NCBI GenBank assembly: GCA_035772405.1
Contig: JAYKKM010000253.1
Span: 1,889,501 to 1,953,500 of the forward strand
Source: Chrysogorgia sp. JL179-B06
Lineage: Eukaryota; Cnidaria; Anthozoa; Scleralcyonacea; Chrysogorgiidae
Length of the DNA: 64,000 nucleotides
Direction of reading: 5' to 3'
The position numbers were made by a program, and so were the translations under genes. Of this stretch, positions 20,008-30,946 are shown piece by piece. Position 1 is the first letter of the stretch; each line of letters opens with the position of its first letter. The notes beneath the pieces were generated by a model. The model made no database searches and was not told the DNA's origin. It worked only from the letters and a program-made list of their open reading frames with translations.

Positions 20008-20117
20008 AAGCAATACTGATGTTCCACCGTATTTTATTGCTTGGTATTTGTCAATAAAGATACGTAGCTCTCTTTTATTATCATTCAAATCAACTCAGAT
20101 ATTTTCCCGCCAAAACT
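20008..20117. repeat. Direct repeat, copy 2 of 2 (110 bp)
   Basis: See 17870-17979. Also present in block B (57472-57582). Confidence 0.75.
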
Positions 20118-20584
20118 CGTACCTATCCTGAAAAAGTGTACGACACTCACAGTGTATAGGCAGGCTCTATTTGGTGAGATTAGTGACCTATAATAACTAT
20201 ATAGGAGAAATATAGAGACTTTAAGCCAGATATTGCATAAGGATGTTTCTTACTTTAAGCCGACGTAGGACGCTGTCGCTATGGTGAGTTTGCAAATATT
20301 TGTTATTCAACAAATGCTTGCTTCTCTCTCTGGTATCGACGTGCTAACGACATGCTCTACTCGAGATGGTTCAAGTGTAGGCTCATGATTGGGGATTTTT
20401 TTACATATTCGTAATATCTGGGTCTTCCTTAGCAAAATCATAATATATCTTGTCAGCCGAAAATTTCATCTTCATGGACTTTTTTGCTGTTAAAGTTACC
20501 GGATGTGATGTCAGAAGAGGCATTTTTGTAGCATGAAGTAACAAAAGCAAACGTGTTTGGAATGCCTCTTGTGACATTAACGAC
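20118..20584. other. No gene; part resembles the 30515-30935 palindrome
   Basis: The segment around 20440-20530 (ATCTTGTCAGCCGAAAATTTCATC and following) resembles the arm of the palindromic element nested in the large transposon at 30580-30640. Confidence 0.4.
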
Positions 20585-20758
20585 TCATTCCAAATCTGTT
20601 TTCACAATTGAAAACGGTTAAATATTGGTCGAGATAACGTTCAAAATAATAACGACGAAGCGGGCCGGCTGATTCCGTATGTATTTAGACTCGGTAATTC
20701 CAAATCTGTTTTTAGAATTGAAATCGAGTAAATATTGGCCGAGATAACGTTCAAAATC
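20585..20758. repeat. Two copies of a dispersed ~65-bp motif
   Basis: ATTCCAAATCTGTTTTCAGA, then TTGAAAACGGTTAAATATTG, then GAGATAACGTTCAAAAT. Copies are at 20587-20648 and 20695-20758. The motif recurs at 23857-23922, in both arms of the large transposon (27417-27488 and, inverted, 35225-35296) and in block B. Confidence 0.75.
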
Positions 20759-20819
20759 TACGTACGACGAACCGGCGTTTTGGGATTTGTTAATATCGAC
20801 AGATACACACGTAAAAATC

Positions 20820-21190
20820 TCACAGGTTGTAACAAGGTTGTTGGTTCAACATGCCTGTAACAGCATTGTCAACATGATAGAACATGACTGTTAAAATAAC
20901 AAGACTGTTCAAGCATGTTCAGGCTTGTTGAATCGACAGCAGTTGTTCATAGAACAACCAAGTTCATGGCTGTTGTAACAACGCTGTTCAATCTTGTTAT
21001 TTCATCATGCTCTGACAACATGTTGTATCATGCATGAACAATGTTGTTCAACACTGTTCAAGCCTGTTCGATCATCAGCCATGAACAATACTGTTCCAAC
21101 ATCCATGAACAGGCCTGTTGACAACCCTGTTCAAGCTGGCCAGTTCAACCCTGTACAAGCCTGTCGATATCAACCATGTTTTTGGCTGTT
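20820..21190. repeat. Degenerate TGTTCAA/AACAGCC repeat array
   Basis: About 20 degenerate units built on CTGTTCAAGCCTGTT and its reverse complement, in mixed orientation, so the stretch can fold into many hairpins. Copy B (58280-58600) lacks about 44 bp of it. Confidence 0.6.
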
Positions 21191-21388
21191 AACTACTCAG
21201 ACAAATACAAATACGCGGTCTGACTCTGGGCACTGAGGACCATGGATGGGGAAAAGAAAATCTAGGGGTGGGGTGGGGGGGGTGGTGGGTTGTGGTTCAG
21301 AAAGGGTGAGCGGATTGTTGACTATTTATTGTGGATTCGTATTTCTAGTCAATAATGAGTATTTAACGATCTTTTCTTCTCTAAATAG

Positions 21389-21526
<138 letters not shown>

Positions 21527-21765
21527 TAATAATAAAACATTTAAAGTTACCCTAAGATGAAATATGAGGAAAATTGTTCGCCGCGGCAGGGATCCATTTC
21601 TCACGAAAAGTTTGTACATATATTTATATATATAAGTTGGAACAAATCTCGTACACATGATTGGCTAAGACCAACCGGTAAGTTCCGAGTACACCTTTTG
21701 CGTGATCCGTTTTCATCGGCCAATATTCGTTGGGGAGAAAAACGGCACAAACATGGCCGATTAAT

Positions 21766-22185
21766 TTTTAAAGTGTATATGAAATGAAAATTTTTATGAT
21801 TGTATTTGAAAGAACGCTGAAATTAATGAAAAATGGCTTTTACATGTCTTTTATATCTTATTGCGTTCTCGAGTTATAACGCTTTGTGTAATTTGAACAA
21901 TGACGTCATAAGTGTGACAAAGCACATGACAACACAACTGATAATCAGGTATATCTTCAGACCGGTTACACTAAACTGGCTCAAACTTTGCAGACATACT
22001 CAGTCAACAAAACTAAACATTGCTATAGTTCTTATGTAGTTGCTATGGGAACAGATTAGTTTCCAGGCCACTTTCTTTCTGTAAAATAAATGTTTGTTTT
22101 CCACCACATAGCAAGCAACTTTTTAAGTTTTTACCAGTTGGTATCTTTTTTGTCTAATGCTCAATGCTTGAAGACAGTTTAAAAC
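21766..22185. mobile_element. Single arm of a palindromic MITE
   Basis: Matches, partly inverted, both arms of the palindromic element at 58661-59180. Shared pieces are TTTGAAAGAACGCTGAAATT, TTACATGTCTTTTATATCTT, TGACGTCATAAGTGTGAC and TTGCTATGGGAACAGATTAG. It is related to the family at 22879-23643. Short open frames over it are not genes. Confidence 0.65.
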
Positions 22186-22235
22186 AAAATACATGAAATT
22201 ATTAAATTATTATTATTAATTGAAATTATAAAGTT

Positions 22236-22302
22236 AGGATGAAATTACAGGTGATAATCACAGGTCATGAAATGAATGAATCTGTAATTTCACCCTAACC
22301 CT
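22236..22302. repeat. Short hairpin (TTAGGATGAAATTACAG / CTGTAATTTCACCCTAA)
   Basis: About 17-bp inverted repeat with a 33-bp loop, followed by CCCTAACCCC. Also in block B at 59291-59357. Confidence 0.6.
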
Positions 22303-22500
22303 AACCCCCACCTATGATTTACGTAAATTATCATATCAAAATACACAGAAATGCTGGTTGTCATGTGACAGGTCTGACGAACTAAATAAACAGGTTTTTA
22401 CGAAGGGTATACAAGTTTGCGTAATATAATATAGGCACGTATGTTATCGGTCAGTATAACATGCAGAATGCAGACTGGATATATAACATGCTAATCTATC

Positions 22501-22876
22501 TTAACCAAAAACACAAATTCTTACCCTAAAACCCTAAAAGAAAACCCTAACACTAACGATAAAAATAAAAAATTAAAAAAAGAAGTAAAACAATTTTTAA
22601 GAAAAATTATGTGACCAGTCCAAGGTTTGAACCAGGACACTAGCGCACAAACCACTACACCAAGTAAGAATTTAACGATCAGGTTAGCTTATTTGGGGTA
22701 GTACTAGTGATTTGTGTCAGTATTTCTGAGCGCTAGTGTCCTGGTTCAAACCTTGGACTGGTCACATAATTTTTCTTAAAAATTGTTTTACTTCTTTGTT
22801 TTTTTCTTTTGTTTTTTATCGTTAGTGTTAGGGTTTTCTTTTAGGGTTTTAGGGTAAGAATTTGTGTTTTGGTTAA
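22501..22876. repeat. Palindrome with tRNA-like promoter boxes in each arm
   Basis: The outer arms are TTAACCAAAA...AATTCTTACCCTAAAACCC and its complement. The inner arms, read outward, carry GGTGTAGTGGTTTGTG (A-box-like), GCGCTAGTGTCCTGG and GGTTCAAACC (B-box-like), as in tRNA-derived SINE heads. The inward-facing arm in copy A is altered at the A-box (GGGGTAGTACTAGTG). The clean version is in block B (59554-59925). Confidence 0.65.
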
Positions 22877-22878
22877 AT

Positions 22879-23643
22879 TAGGACATTGGCAACAAAAATT
22901 AAGTTTGTTTTATTTGAAAGAACTCTTAAAATAATGAAGAATATTAATTTATAGTTCTTTCATATTTTACTTAGTTCTTGAGATATTTAGACTCATGCAA
23001 TATTCAAATGAGATGATCTATGACGTCATAACCTGGGAAAACTTTAACATATTGAAAATCGTGAATATCTTTATCATTATTAAATGAAATTACTTGAAAC
23101 TTTGCATGTAGATACATACCACTAAACTGAAGATCATCGTTCAAGTCTTATGGTTGCCATGGTAACAGATTATTTTACAGCCCTCTTGATTTCGAAAACA
23201 AAATTATTTGTTTTCTCTTCAGTGCCGAACCTTTTTGGGTTGGTACCTGTTCAACAAATGTTCACTGTCATAGCCAATTCGAAACTGAGATTTGAAGTTG
23301 GTACAAAGTCTACTATGTCAGAAAACAAATAGTTTTTTTTCGAAATCAAGAGGTCTGTAAAATAATCCGTTACCATGGCAACCATAAGACTTGAACGATG
23401 ATCTTTAGTTTAGTGGTATGTATCTACATGCAAAGTTTCAAGTAATTTCATTTAATAATGATAAAGATATTCACGATTTATTCCCAGGTTATGACGTCAT
23501 AGATCATCTCATTTGAATATCGCATATAAGTCTAAATATCTCAAAAACTAAGTAAAATATGAAAGAACTATAAATTTATATTCTTCATTATTTTAAGAGT
23601 TCTTTCAAATAAAACAAACTTAATTTTTGTCGCCAATGTCCTT
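22879..23643. mobile_element. 0.76-kb palindromic MITE
   Basis: Two arms of about 250-330 bp, starting AGGACATTGGCAACAAAAAT and ending with its complement near 23643. They share ATGAAGAATAT, GAGATGATCTATGACGTCAT and CTTATGGTTGCCATGGTAAC. It inserted at the right edge of block A homology and is absent from block B. The inter-arm open frame at 23150-23332 is not a gene. Confidence 0.75.
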
Positions 23644-25107
23644 TAAGATAAACGTTAGTTTAATAGAGGTAAATACATCTCATTTCGGGCCCCGAGCACT
23701 AGCTGATGGTGACTGCATGTGTAACTGTATTAACTGATTAGCTCGATACGACATTTCGTGTAAAGAAAACTATTGTTTTTCGGAAGGTGAGTTTTATAAC
23801 ATGTTATATACCCAGTGTGCAGATTATACTGACCACGTATGTTATGTATTTCGACTCGCTAATTCCAAATCTGTTTTCAGAGTTGAAAACGGTTAAATAT
23901 TGATCGAGATAACGTTCAAAATAATATACGACGAAGTGGCCTTCTGATTTCTAAGTACATTTAACGAATGTGAATTAGTTAATTACTTGGGCTACCTCTG
24001 TGGTAGCCAAGTCTTAAAATGGGCTCTATTTTTTTCCTCCGTGCTATTTATGTCGAGAATCTGCATTACGTCATCCCGTTAGGCTTTGCGAAACATGCGA
24101 GAAATGATTACAAAACTATTATGCGTACAAACATCAGTTCAGTACTTCAGTTCATCCTTGTTGTTAATGAATCGCAGTCGGAAAAGCATTTACAAGACCT
24201 GTAAACCCGCGAACTATTATGCAAAGATTCTGTCCAGGATAACTCATGGATGAGAGAAACATAGATGAGATATAGAACTCGCAGAACCATGGACGAAACG
24301 TCAACATGAGAGCAATGTCTTGGAAAGGTTTACCGAGACCTGTAAACCCGCAAACCATTGCAAAGATTCTCTCCAAGACGGAGATGGACAGCCTAAGGAA
24401 TGGACAGCCGAAGCAGGGGCGGATCCAGACGGTTGCAAAGGTTGCGCTTGCAACCGTCAGATTTTCAGAGCCGAATAATTAATAACAATAATAACAGTGA
24501 GAGAACGTCTTTTATCTTATTCAGACTGATAGATTTTCGAATCTTGCCCAATAAACAGATAACACACAAAAAAGTTCTATTCCTCTATCAATCAATACAA
24601 AGTTTCGTTCTTGTCACCTCCTATAATACTTGAAGTAAGAATAATATCAGGCCGCATCACTCCCTCATCACTAGAGCTCTGGGAACGAGAATGTGTCAGC
24701 CCTTATGTTGGAATTACTTGAAGTAGCAATAATCTTCCGATGCCGGCAGCTGAGGAAGCTCTGATCATTGGCCTGCGACACGAAGTTCAAATGCGTGTCG
24801 CAAGCCAATGGCATTGTTTCTTCATAGTTGCCAACCTCGTTCCCAGGGCCTTCGCGGTGCTAGGCAAGATGGCGGGCGAGGCGAGCGAAGGCCCTGGCAA
24901 AGGCTGAACCACGTGACAAAATATTCCACTATATGTGGAAAATTTCCCCGCTAATTTGTCTACTGTTAATCATGAGAGACTCAGTACTAGTGAGATGTTT
25001 TTCACTTTTCCCAATATGAACAAATATGAACATCGAGCGTGTCGTAAACTAATTACTTTACCAGATCACCTGGTTTATGGAATACAGGCCAATACATGAT
25101 TCCAGGG
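23644..25107. other. Mosaic of old repeats, no gene
   Basis: Contains the ~65-bp motif (23857-23922), a GGGCTACCTCTGTGGTAGCC-started relative of the inverted-repeat arm at 3246 (24000-24110), two direct copies of GACCTGTAAACCCGC (about 24197 and 24338), and a TTGCCAACCTCGTTCCCAGG repeat with GGGCCTTCGC (about 24826-24900) that I recall as common in coral genomes. No coding exon recognised. Confidence 0.5.
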
Positions 25108-25170
25108 CCGTAGCTAGTGGGGGGGGGGGGGGGGTGTGGGGTGTGGGTGGGTGGGGTGTTACACCCCCCT
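25108..25170. repeat. Poly-G tract and G-rich microsatellite
   Basis: About 20 consecutive G at 25120-25138, then GTGTGGGG variants, adjoining a CCAGGGCCGTAGCTAG repeat start. Confidence 0.85.
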
Positions 25171-25439
25171 AGCATTTGAATTTTTGAATTTCAGGTAAAT
25201 TTACAGCTTGATTTAAACCGAAAATCAGGTAAACTATGCACCAATTGACTTGTCCGAAAAGCACACCAAGTGTAAAAAATATACCTCAACAGAACTTAAC
25301 AGTCTCCGATAATTATCACAATTCGAAATCATAACTTATACTTCATGTAAATATCAATCATTGTGGTATTGCATCGACAGACAGACGACAGTTTCCGATT
25401 GTGCGACGACGAGCCCGGCGGTGATATGGCGCTTAATAT

Positions 25440-26057
25440 CATAGAGATCATAAATAAAACTAGAGGGGGCACTTTGAGGAAAATCGGGTAGCCAATTGGC
25501 CATTGACTCAGTTGGAGGCAAAATAACCCACCCGGATGTACAATTACCAGTTCCCAGAACTCTGCCTAGACCACTAGTAGGAGGAGAATTTTAATGTTTC
25601 TAACATTACGTCTGACGTCTATAACTGAACAGACAACGGCAAAATGGAATTAATTTGTTTTATATTATAAAAATTGGAAACAAACCATTCAAAAGGCTTA
25701 TTAGCTCTTTGGCGATTTCTGGGGCATGAAAAAGATAAAAGCAGTCGGCTGACGTGAGCTGACGTGACCGTGCATCTGTCCTCTATTCTCCTGTCTACCT
25801 GTTTGAGCAGTCTACAAACGAGCATGAATTTACCATGACTGGTTTCCGAAAAAAAGGTGTATTAGCACATGTGCAGTTTCAACACGGTTTTTGTTTTTTA
25901 CACTGTCAAAAGACATGAAAAACAACGAGCGACCAATCACCAGGTATTTTTTACATCCGGGTGTGCTATTTTGCCGCCAATTTCTCCAAGATGGCGGCGT
26001 TCAATTTACTGAAATGAAGATTGGATGCCCCCTCTAGTTTTATTTATGATCTCTATG
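25440..26057. mobile_element. 618-bp MITE with CATAGAGATCATAA ends
   Basis: Inverted ends of about 32 bp start CATAGAGATCATAAATAAAA, and similarity extends further inward (CACCCGGATGTA near 25535 and its complement near 25950). The flanking 8-mers are CTTAATAT (25432-25439) and TTTAATAT (26058-26065), a target duplication with one mismatch. Small open frames inside are not supported. Confidence 0.8.
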
Positions 26058-26218
26058 TTTAATATGGCGTTCAATGTTTTTGAATTTTAGTCGAAAGCAA
26101 ATGCGAAAAAAATTTTAGCCGATGCGAAATGGACTTAAATATGTGTAAATTGCGATGTAGATAACTCTGACTGAACGAAAAATATTTTCAGGTAAAATAA
26201 GAAATAATTTCGAAAATC

Positions 26219-28865
26219 GGTTGATGGGCCATATAGCAAGTCACGGGTGACGTCAGAGCATAAGTATAATAATTATCATATATTATCGAAAAAATAACCC
26301 ACTTAATTAAAGCTACAGAAAATACTGGATTGGGTTTCTGGGTCTCTAGGTCTCTGGGTCTCTGGGTCACTAGGTCTCTAGGTCTCTGGGTCACTGGGTC
26401 ACTAGGTCTCTAGGTCTCTAGGTCTCTAGGTCTCTAGGTCTCTAGGTCTCTAGGTCTCTGGGTCACTAGGTCTCTAGGTCTCTGGGTCTCTAGGTCTCTA
26501 GGTCTCTAGGTCTCTGGGTCACTGGGTCACTAGGCCTTTGGGTCTCTAGGTCTCTGGGTCACTGGGTCACTGGGTCACTGGGTCTCTGGGTCTCTAGGCC
26601 TTTGGGTCTCTGGGTCACTGGGTCTCTGGGTCACTGGGTATCTAGGTCTCTGGGTCTCTAGGCCTCTGGGTCTCTGGGTCTCTAGGTCTCTAGGTCTCTA
26701 GGTCTCTGGGTTACTGGGTCTCTAGGCCTTTGGGTCTCTAGGTCTCTGGGTCTCTGGGTCACTGGGTCTCTGGGCCTTTGGGTCTCTGGGTCTCTTGGTC
26801 TCTTGGTCTCTAGATCTCTGGGTTTCTAGGTCTCTGGTCCTTTGGGTCTCTAGATCTCTGGGTCTCTAGTCTCTAGGTCTCTGGGTCTCTGGTCCTTTGG
26901 GTCTCTAGTCTCTAGATCTCTGGTCCTTTGGGTCCCTGGTCCTTTGGGTCTCTGGGTCTCTACTTCTCTGAGCAGTTTATAGATGTCTGAAATGCTCGCA
27001 TTTGTCGCGTTCGGCTCTCGTTATTATCACTCAGGCTACCTGTGGTAACACGAGTCTTAAATTCGGTTCTGTTATTATTTTTGGATTCCACAAATTTGCA
27101 AAATTGCGCAATTATATTTCCCGTCAGGCTTTTGCGAACCGTGAGACATGTTGCTGGTCAGTAGCCGAGTTCTTTCTTTTCGACAGCTATGCTTTTGGTC
27201 GAGTTGTTCTCTGACTCTGTTGGTAGATTTTGAAAGTAACTGACTTAATCATCAATGTGGCTGACGACTGTGTTGATCGTGAATACGCTCACTATGCTTA
27301 CAACTGCACACGCTGATCATGGTAGACGACAAGCGATTTCGAAACGGTTGGTATGCGATCTCAATGAGGCTATAATGAATGCCAAGCCGTTCTAAATGCC
27401 AAAAGTATACATACTTGGACTCGGTAATTCCAAATCTGTTTTCAGAATTGAAATCGGTTAAATATTGGCCGAGATAACGTTCAAAATCTTTAAAAAAACA
27501 TGCATCTTTTCCGATTTATCAACAAATACATTGCATGCGAAGGTCTGGCCGGGGACCATGGATGGGGACGACCTGGTACTGATTTCTGTTGTGTTTACTG
27601 TGAATTTATCATTGTTTCTTTCATTTTGATTAAATAAACTGATCCATTCTAAATTTAGAAATATTTCAGCCATATACGTCCGCAATACCCTTCCCATATT
27701 CCGGTAATCCGGTCCTTTAATATCTTGAAACCATGGCGTGGCCATTAGCCGCTAATTATATATCCAAAATCAAACACATACGTTAACCGATTATATTATA
27801 AGTACTGTTCAATAAACGAGCAGTTCAGACAGTGTTTTTCAGGTTTAAAACCGCGAAGGCGAAACCCGAGTGGTTTTTGACCTGATAAAACACGTTCTGC
27901 GAGTTTATCAAACGACTTCAAAAACCAATCCCTATGGACTGTTCATATGACTTTATATAAAGAATGAATGAGATCTATTGTCATTCTCTTGAATGATCGT
28001 ACTTTACGTTGTTTTCCGATGCGTGCATGTGACTGATTCACTATCTCTGATTTGATCGTATGCTCGGCATGAAGTATTAATGCTTTTTTGAAACATCTTG
28101 AATACTCAAAATCAATATATGTGAAAAGAAAGACGGAGAATAGACAAATGGTAATAGTTAGTTACAGTCTAATACAACTCTAATTTTCATATTTAGACTG
28201 TTTGTCTACACCACGCCTGCCGAAACGAAGCGAATGATAAAAAGCTCTTAATTTATCTTCTGACAATCTGTTCAAAGATTTAACTGAAAACACACCTTTT
28301 TATTTCACGCCCTAGATTTAAACAGACATGACTAACAAGTACCATGCACAATGAAAAATTTGGCGAGAACATATTGCGTTGGTCTCTACTGATCATCGCG
28401 ATTCACGTATAAATTTTAACTTTGCAAATGATTTTGGCACCCGAGGGTTTTTACGTCATTAATTGCTACTGTGGTATCTCATTCATAAAACTAAACTATG
28501 CGCGGCTAGTTTAAACAATCCCGGCCCTAGATGGCGGTGCAACACCACATTACAATGCATTCTCCTTCCTCAAAAAATACACCCAGACATTATTCCAATT
28601 CCCTTGCCCTTTCAGGGAACACTTCACTTGCAATAGTAACTTCTCGTTAGTTAAGCGTAATTTATATTTTAAGTGGCCTGGTTACTGACAAGCATCTGTC
28701 ATATCATGAAGTGATAACATAACTCATGAAACGGTTTGCTAACATTAAAAGGAAACGAGGTAATTAAAAATAAGTGCGCCTGGGGGTTTGTCGTGGGCAA
28801 ACTCCATGCAATGTTAACCAAATAATTTCATGTCTCTTCAACCATAGTTTACTGGTGCAGAACAT
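26219..28865. repeat. Left terminal inverted repeat of the 10.3-kb element
   Basis: Reverse complement of 33767-36546. In order from the end: a unique 110-bp terminus, the octamer array, a region with GTGGTAACACGAGTCTTAAA (27043), the ~65-bp motif (27417), and AT-rich sequence to 28865. It lacks a 44-bp piece present at 34262-34305 and a 31-bp piece present near 34470-34500 in the other arm. The minus-strand frame 27458-27745 is interrupted in the other arm and unlikely to be coding. Confidence 0.9.
26329..26973. repeat. Octamer satellite GGTCTCTR, left arm
   Basis: About 75-80 tandem units of GGTCTCTA, GGTCTCTG, GGTCACTG and GGCCTTTG in a higher-order mix. The mirror array is at 35736-36434. 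Confidence 0.95.
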
Positions 28866-30514
28866 GCTGTAATCGTATACCAATGTTAAAAAGAAAATTT
28901 AATTGCCTATAACCCCCAGATTCTATATTACCTGTAGTTAGAAATATTATATAAGGATTATTGCTGCCTTCCCGCAGGGAGGCAGCACACTATTCTTGAC
29001 GTTCCTCGTACTCAGACCTCTTGGCCGAATGTTTCTCGGATGTTTTTCAGATGACGTTTTATGACGTAGGTTTTATGACGTTACAAAAATAATATACATA
29101 CTCCACAGGCTTTCGGGTATTTACGTATTTACGGAAGCCACCCGAATAGCATTGTTCGCATCTTGCGAATGCGACCAATGTTATGGCAAGCGATGGCATT
29201 TTCTGACGAAGGCATATACGTACTTTGAGCGTCCATCGAACGTGTGATTGCTGTCTTTTCGAAGCGAGCGAAGATTTTCTTTTTAAGGTAAGATGACTAA
29301 GATTGTAGTATGAGCTTATTTTTTGTGTTAAAGACATAGTAAACGGAAATTTGACACAGGAAGGTGGTGAGATATCATTTGCGATTTTGCCATCTTCGTA
29401 CTTTGTCGACGTTTATAAATATCAGATGATTTTCAGAAGATTTGACGGCTTTTCTTCTTCTATTTTTAGCTGCTGTACATTTGTGAGTTCGATTCTCACA
29501 GGAGCCATTGTGTTCGCGCTGATCACCAATCCGATCAGACGCTATCTGCCTGTGAATAATATCAGGCAACCCAAATCAAACGTAGCCATTGCGCACGTTC
29601 CATGGATACACGTCATACACCATCTCCTCAACCTATGGCACTACATCTATTTATATTTATGCGATGATCACATACCACTAACATATGACTTGGATTTGAT
29701 GGTTCGTGCACAAAGCTGTATGTGGATACACTGTATATGTAATAAACTGTACATGGAACTGTCTTCAAGAAATTATTTACCTCAACTTTGTTTGTGAAAA
29801 TTCAGTGGACAATGGAAATTATTTGTGTGCCATGGATAACCATATTTGGTATGCAGTAAATACAATATTACAAGTTCTTTGGGAAAATAAAATACAGTGG
29901 TTGCAGTGGACCGTGGGTGTATTCCCGAACGACGTCGACAATTACAGTATAATATGTGGAGTCGTGGACATGTGCAATGAACTAATACATCACAAAGATC
30001 TCCTTGAAAGTATTGCATTCTCAACAATAAAAGTTAGATGATATAAATAATGGTGCAACAATATCATAAACATCTGTTACATACAGTACTATTTCTGGTA
30101 TTTATTTAGTCAGTGCCTATTTGTTTAGCACTTGCGATTCCACAGACAGCTTTACCACAGCAAGAAGCATGATTTATTGTGGCACTGATTTATCAGAAAA
30201 TTGTTTACCAATCACCAACTACATACTGTAGTCATAATGTATACTGTCTATACAGTCAAAAGCCTTGCCAATTATATTCAGATAAGTGATAGTCATTTGT
30301 AATTTAAGTCTGCTGTATTTAAATATAATTAAAATAATTGATAGAAATTTGTACATACTACAGTGGGTTCATTTTGCAAATTTTATCAAAAATTAGGCTT
30401 CCCATGACTTTTGAGGCAGCACTTCCCCTTGCGATAGTAACTTCTAGTTTAATATATAGTATTCACATTCTAGATTATTGTTATTTATAATTGTCGTTTT
30501 GGGCCGAAATATCA
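28866..30514. other. Left part of the transposon core, no gene assigned
   Basis: Plus-strand frames at 29351-29797 and 29706-30041 and minus-strand frames at 29059-29569 overlap each other. None shows a family I recognise. A transposase remnant could be hidden here. GGCAGCACACTATTC (28980) and GAGGCAGCACTTCCCCTTGC (30413) look like terminal repeats of a smaller nested element. Confidence 0.4.
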
Positions 30515-30938
30515 AAGTGCCTATCCGGGGTTTGAGCATTTTACATATTTGTGATCTTTGGAATCTCTTGAGAAGAATTGTAAAATATCTTGTCGTGCGA
30601 AAATGTCATCTTCATACCTTTCCCCCTGCTAAAGTGGTTTACTATTCACAGGAAATGACGTCAAAGCAGGCACACGCAAAATTCAGCAATGAAATACAAT
30701 GCAAGTTTGAGAATTGAGTGAATTTTGTCTAAACAGGTGTGTTTAAAGTTCAGAGCAAACTTTCTTTGTATTTCACTGTTGCTTTGAGGTCATTTCCTGT
30801 GAATAGTAAATCATTTTTAGCAGGGAAAAAGGCATGAAGATGAAATTTTCGAACCACAAGATATATTACATTTCTTTTTGGTAGAACCAAAAGATTAAGG
30901 TTATGTAAAATCCACAAACCTCGGATAGGCACTTTAAG
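30515..30938. mobile_element. 0.42-kb palindromic element nested in the transposon
   Basis: Arms start AAAGTGCCTATCCGGGGTTT (30515) and end with the complement AGGCACTTT (30935). Both carry AAAATNTCATCTTCAT and TTCACAGGAAATGAC. It ends just before the first ATG of the OTU frame. Confidence 0.75.
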
Positions 30939-30946
30939 CAGCGTCA

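Noticed and set aside
26329..26973. CRISPR array
   Set aside because: Contiguous octamers without unique spacers, in an animal genome.
27458..27745. 95-codon protein encoded in the transposon arm
   Set aside because: Interrupted in the other arm and overlapping the dispersed 65-bp motif; no family.
29351..30041. Transposase gene in the left core of the 10.3-kb element
   Set aside because: Overlapping low-complexity hydrophobic frames on both strands, with no catalytic motif I can identify.
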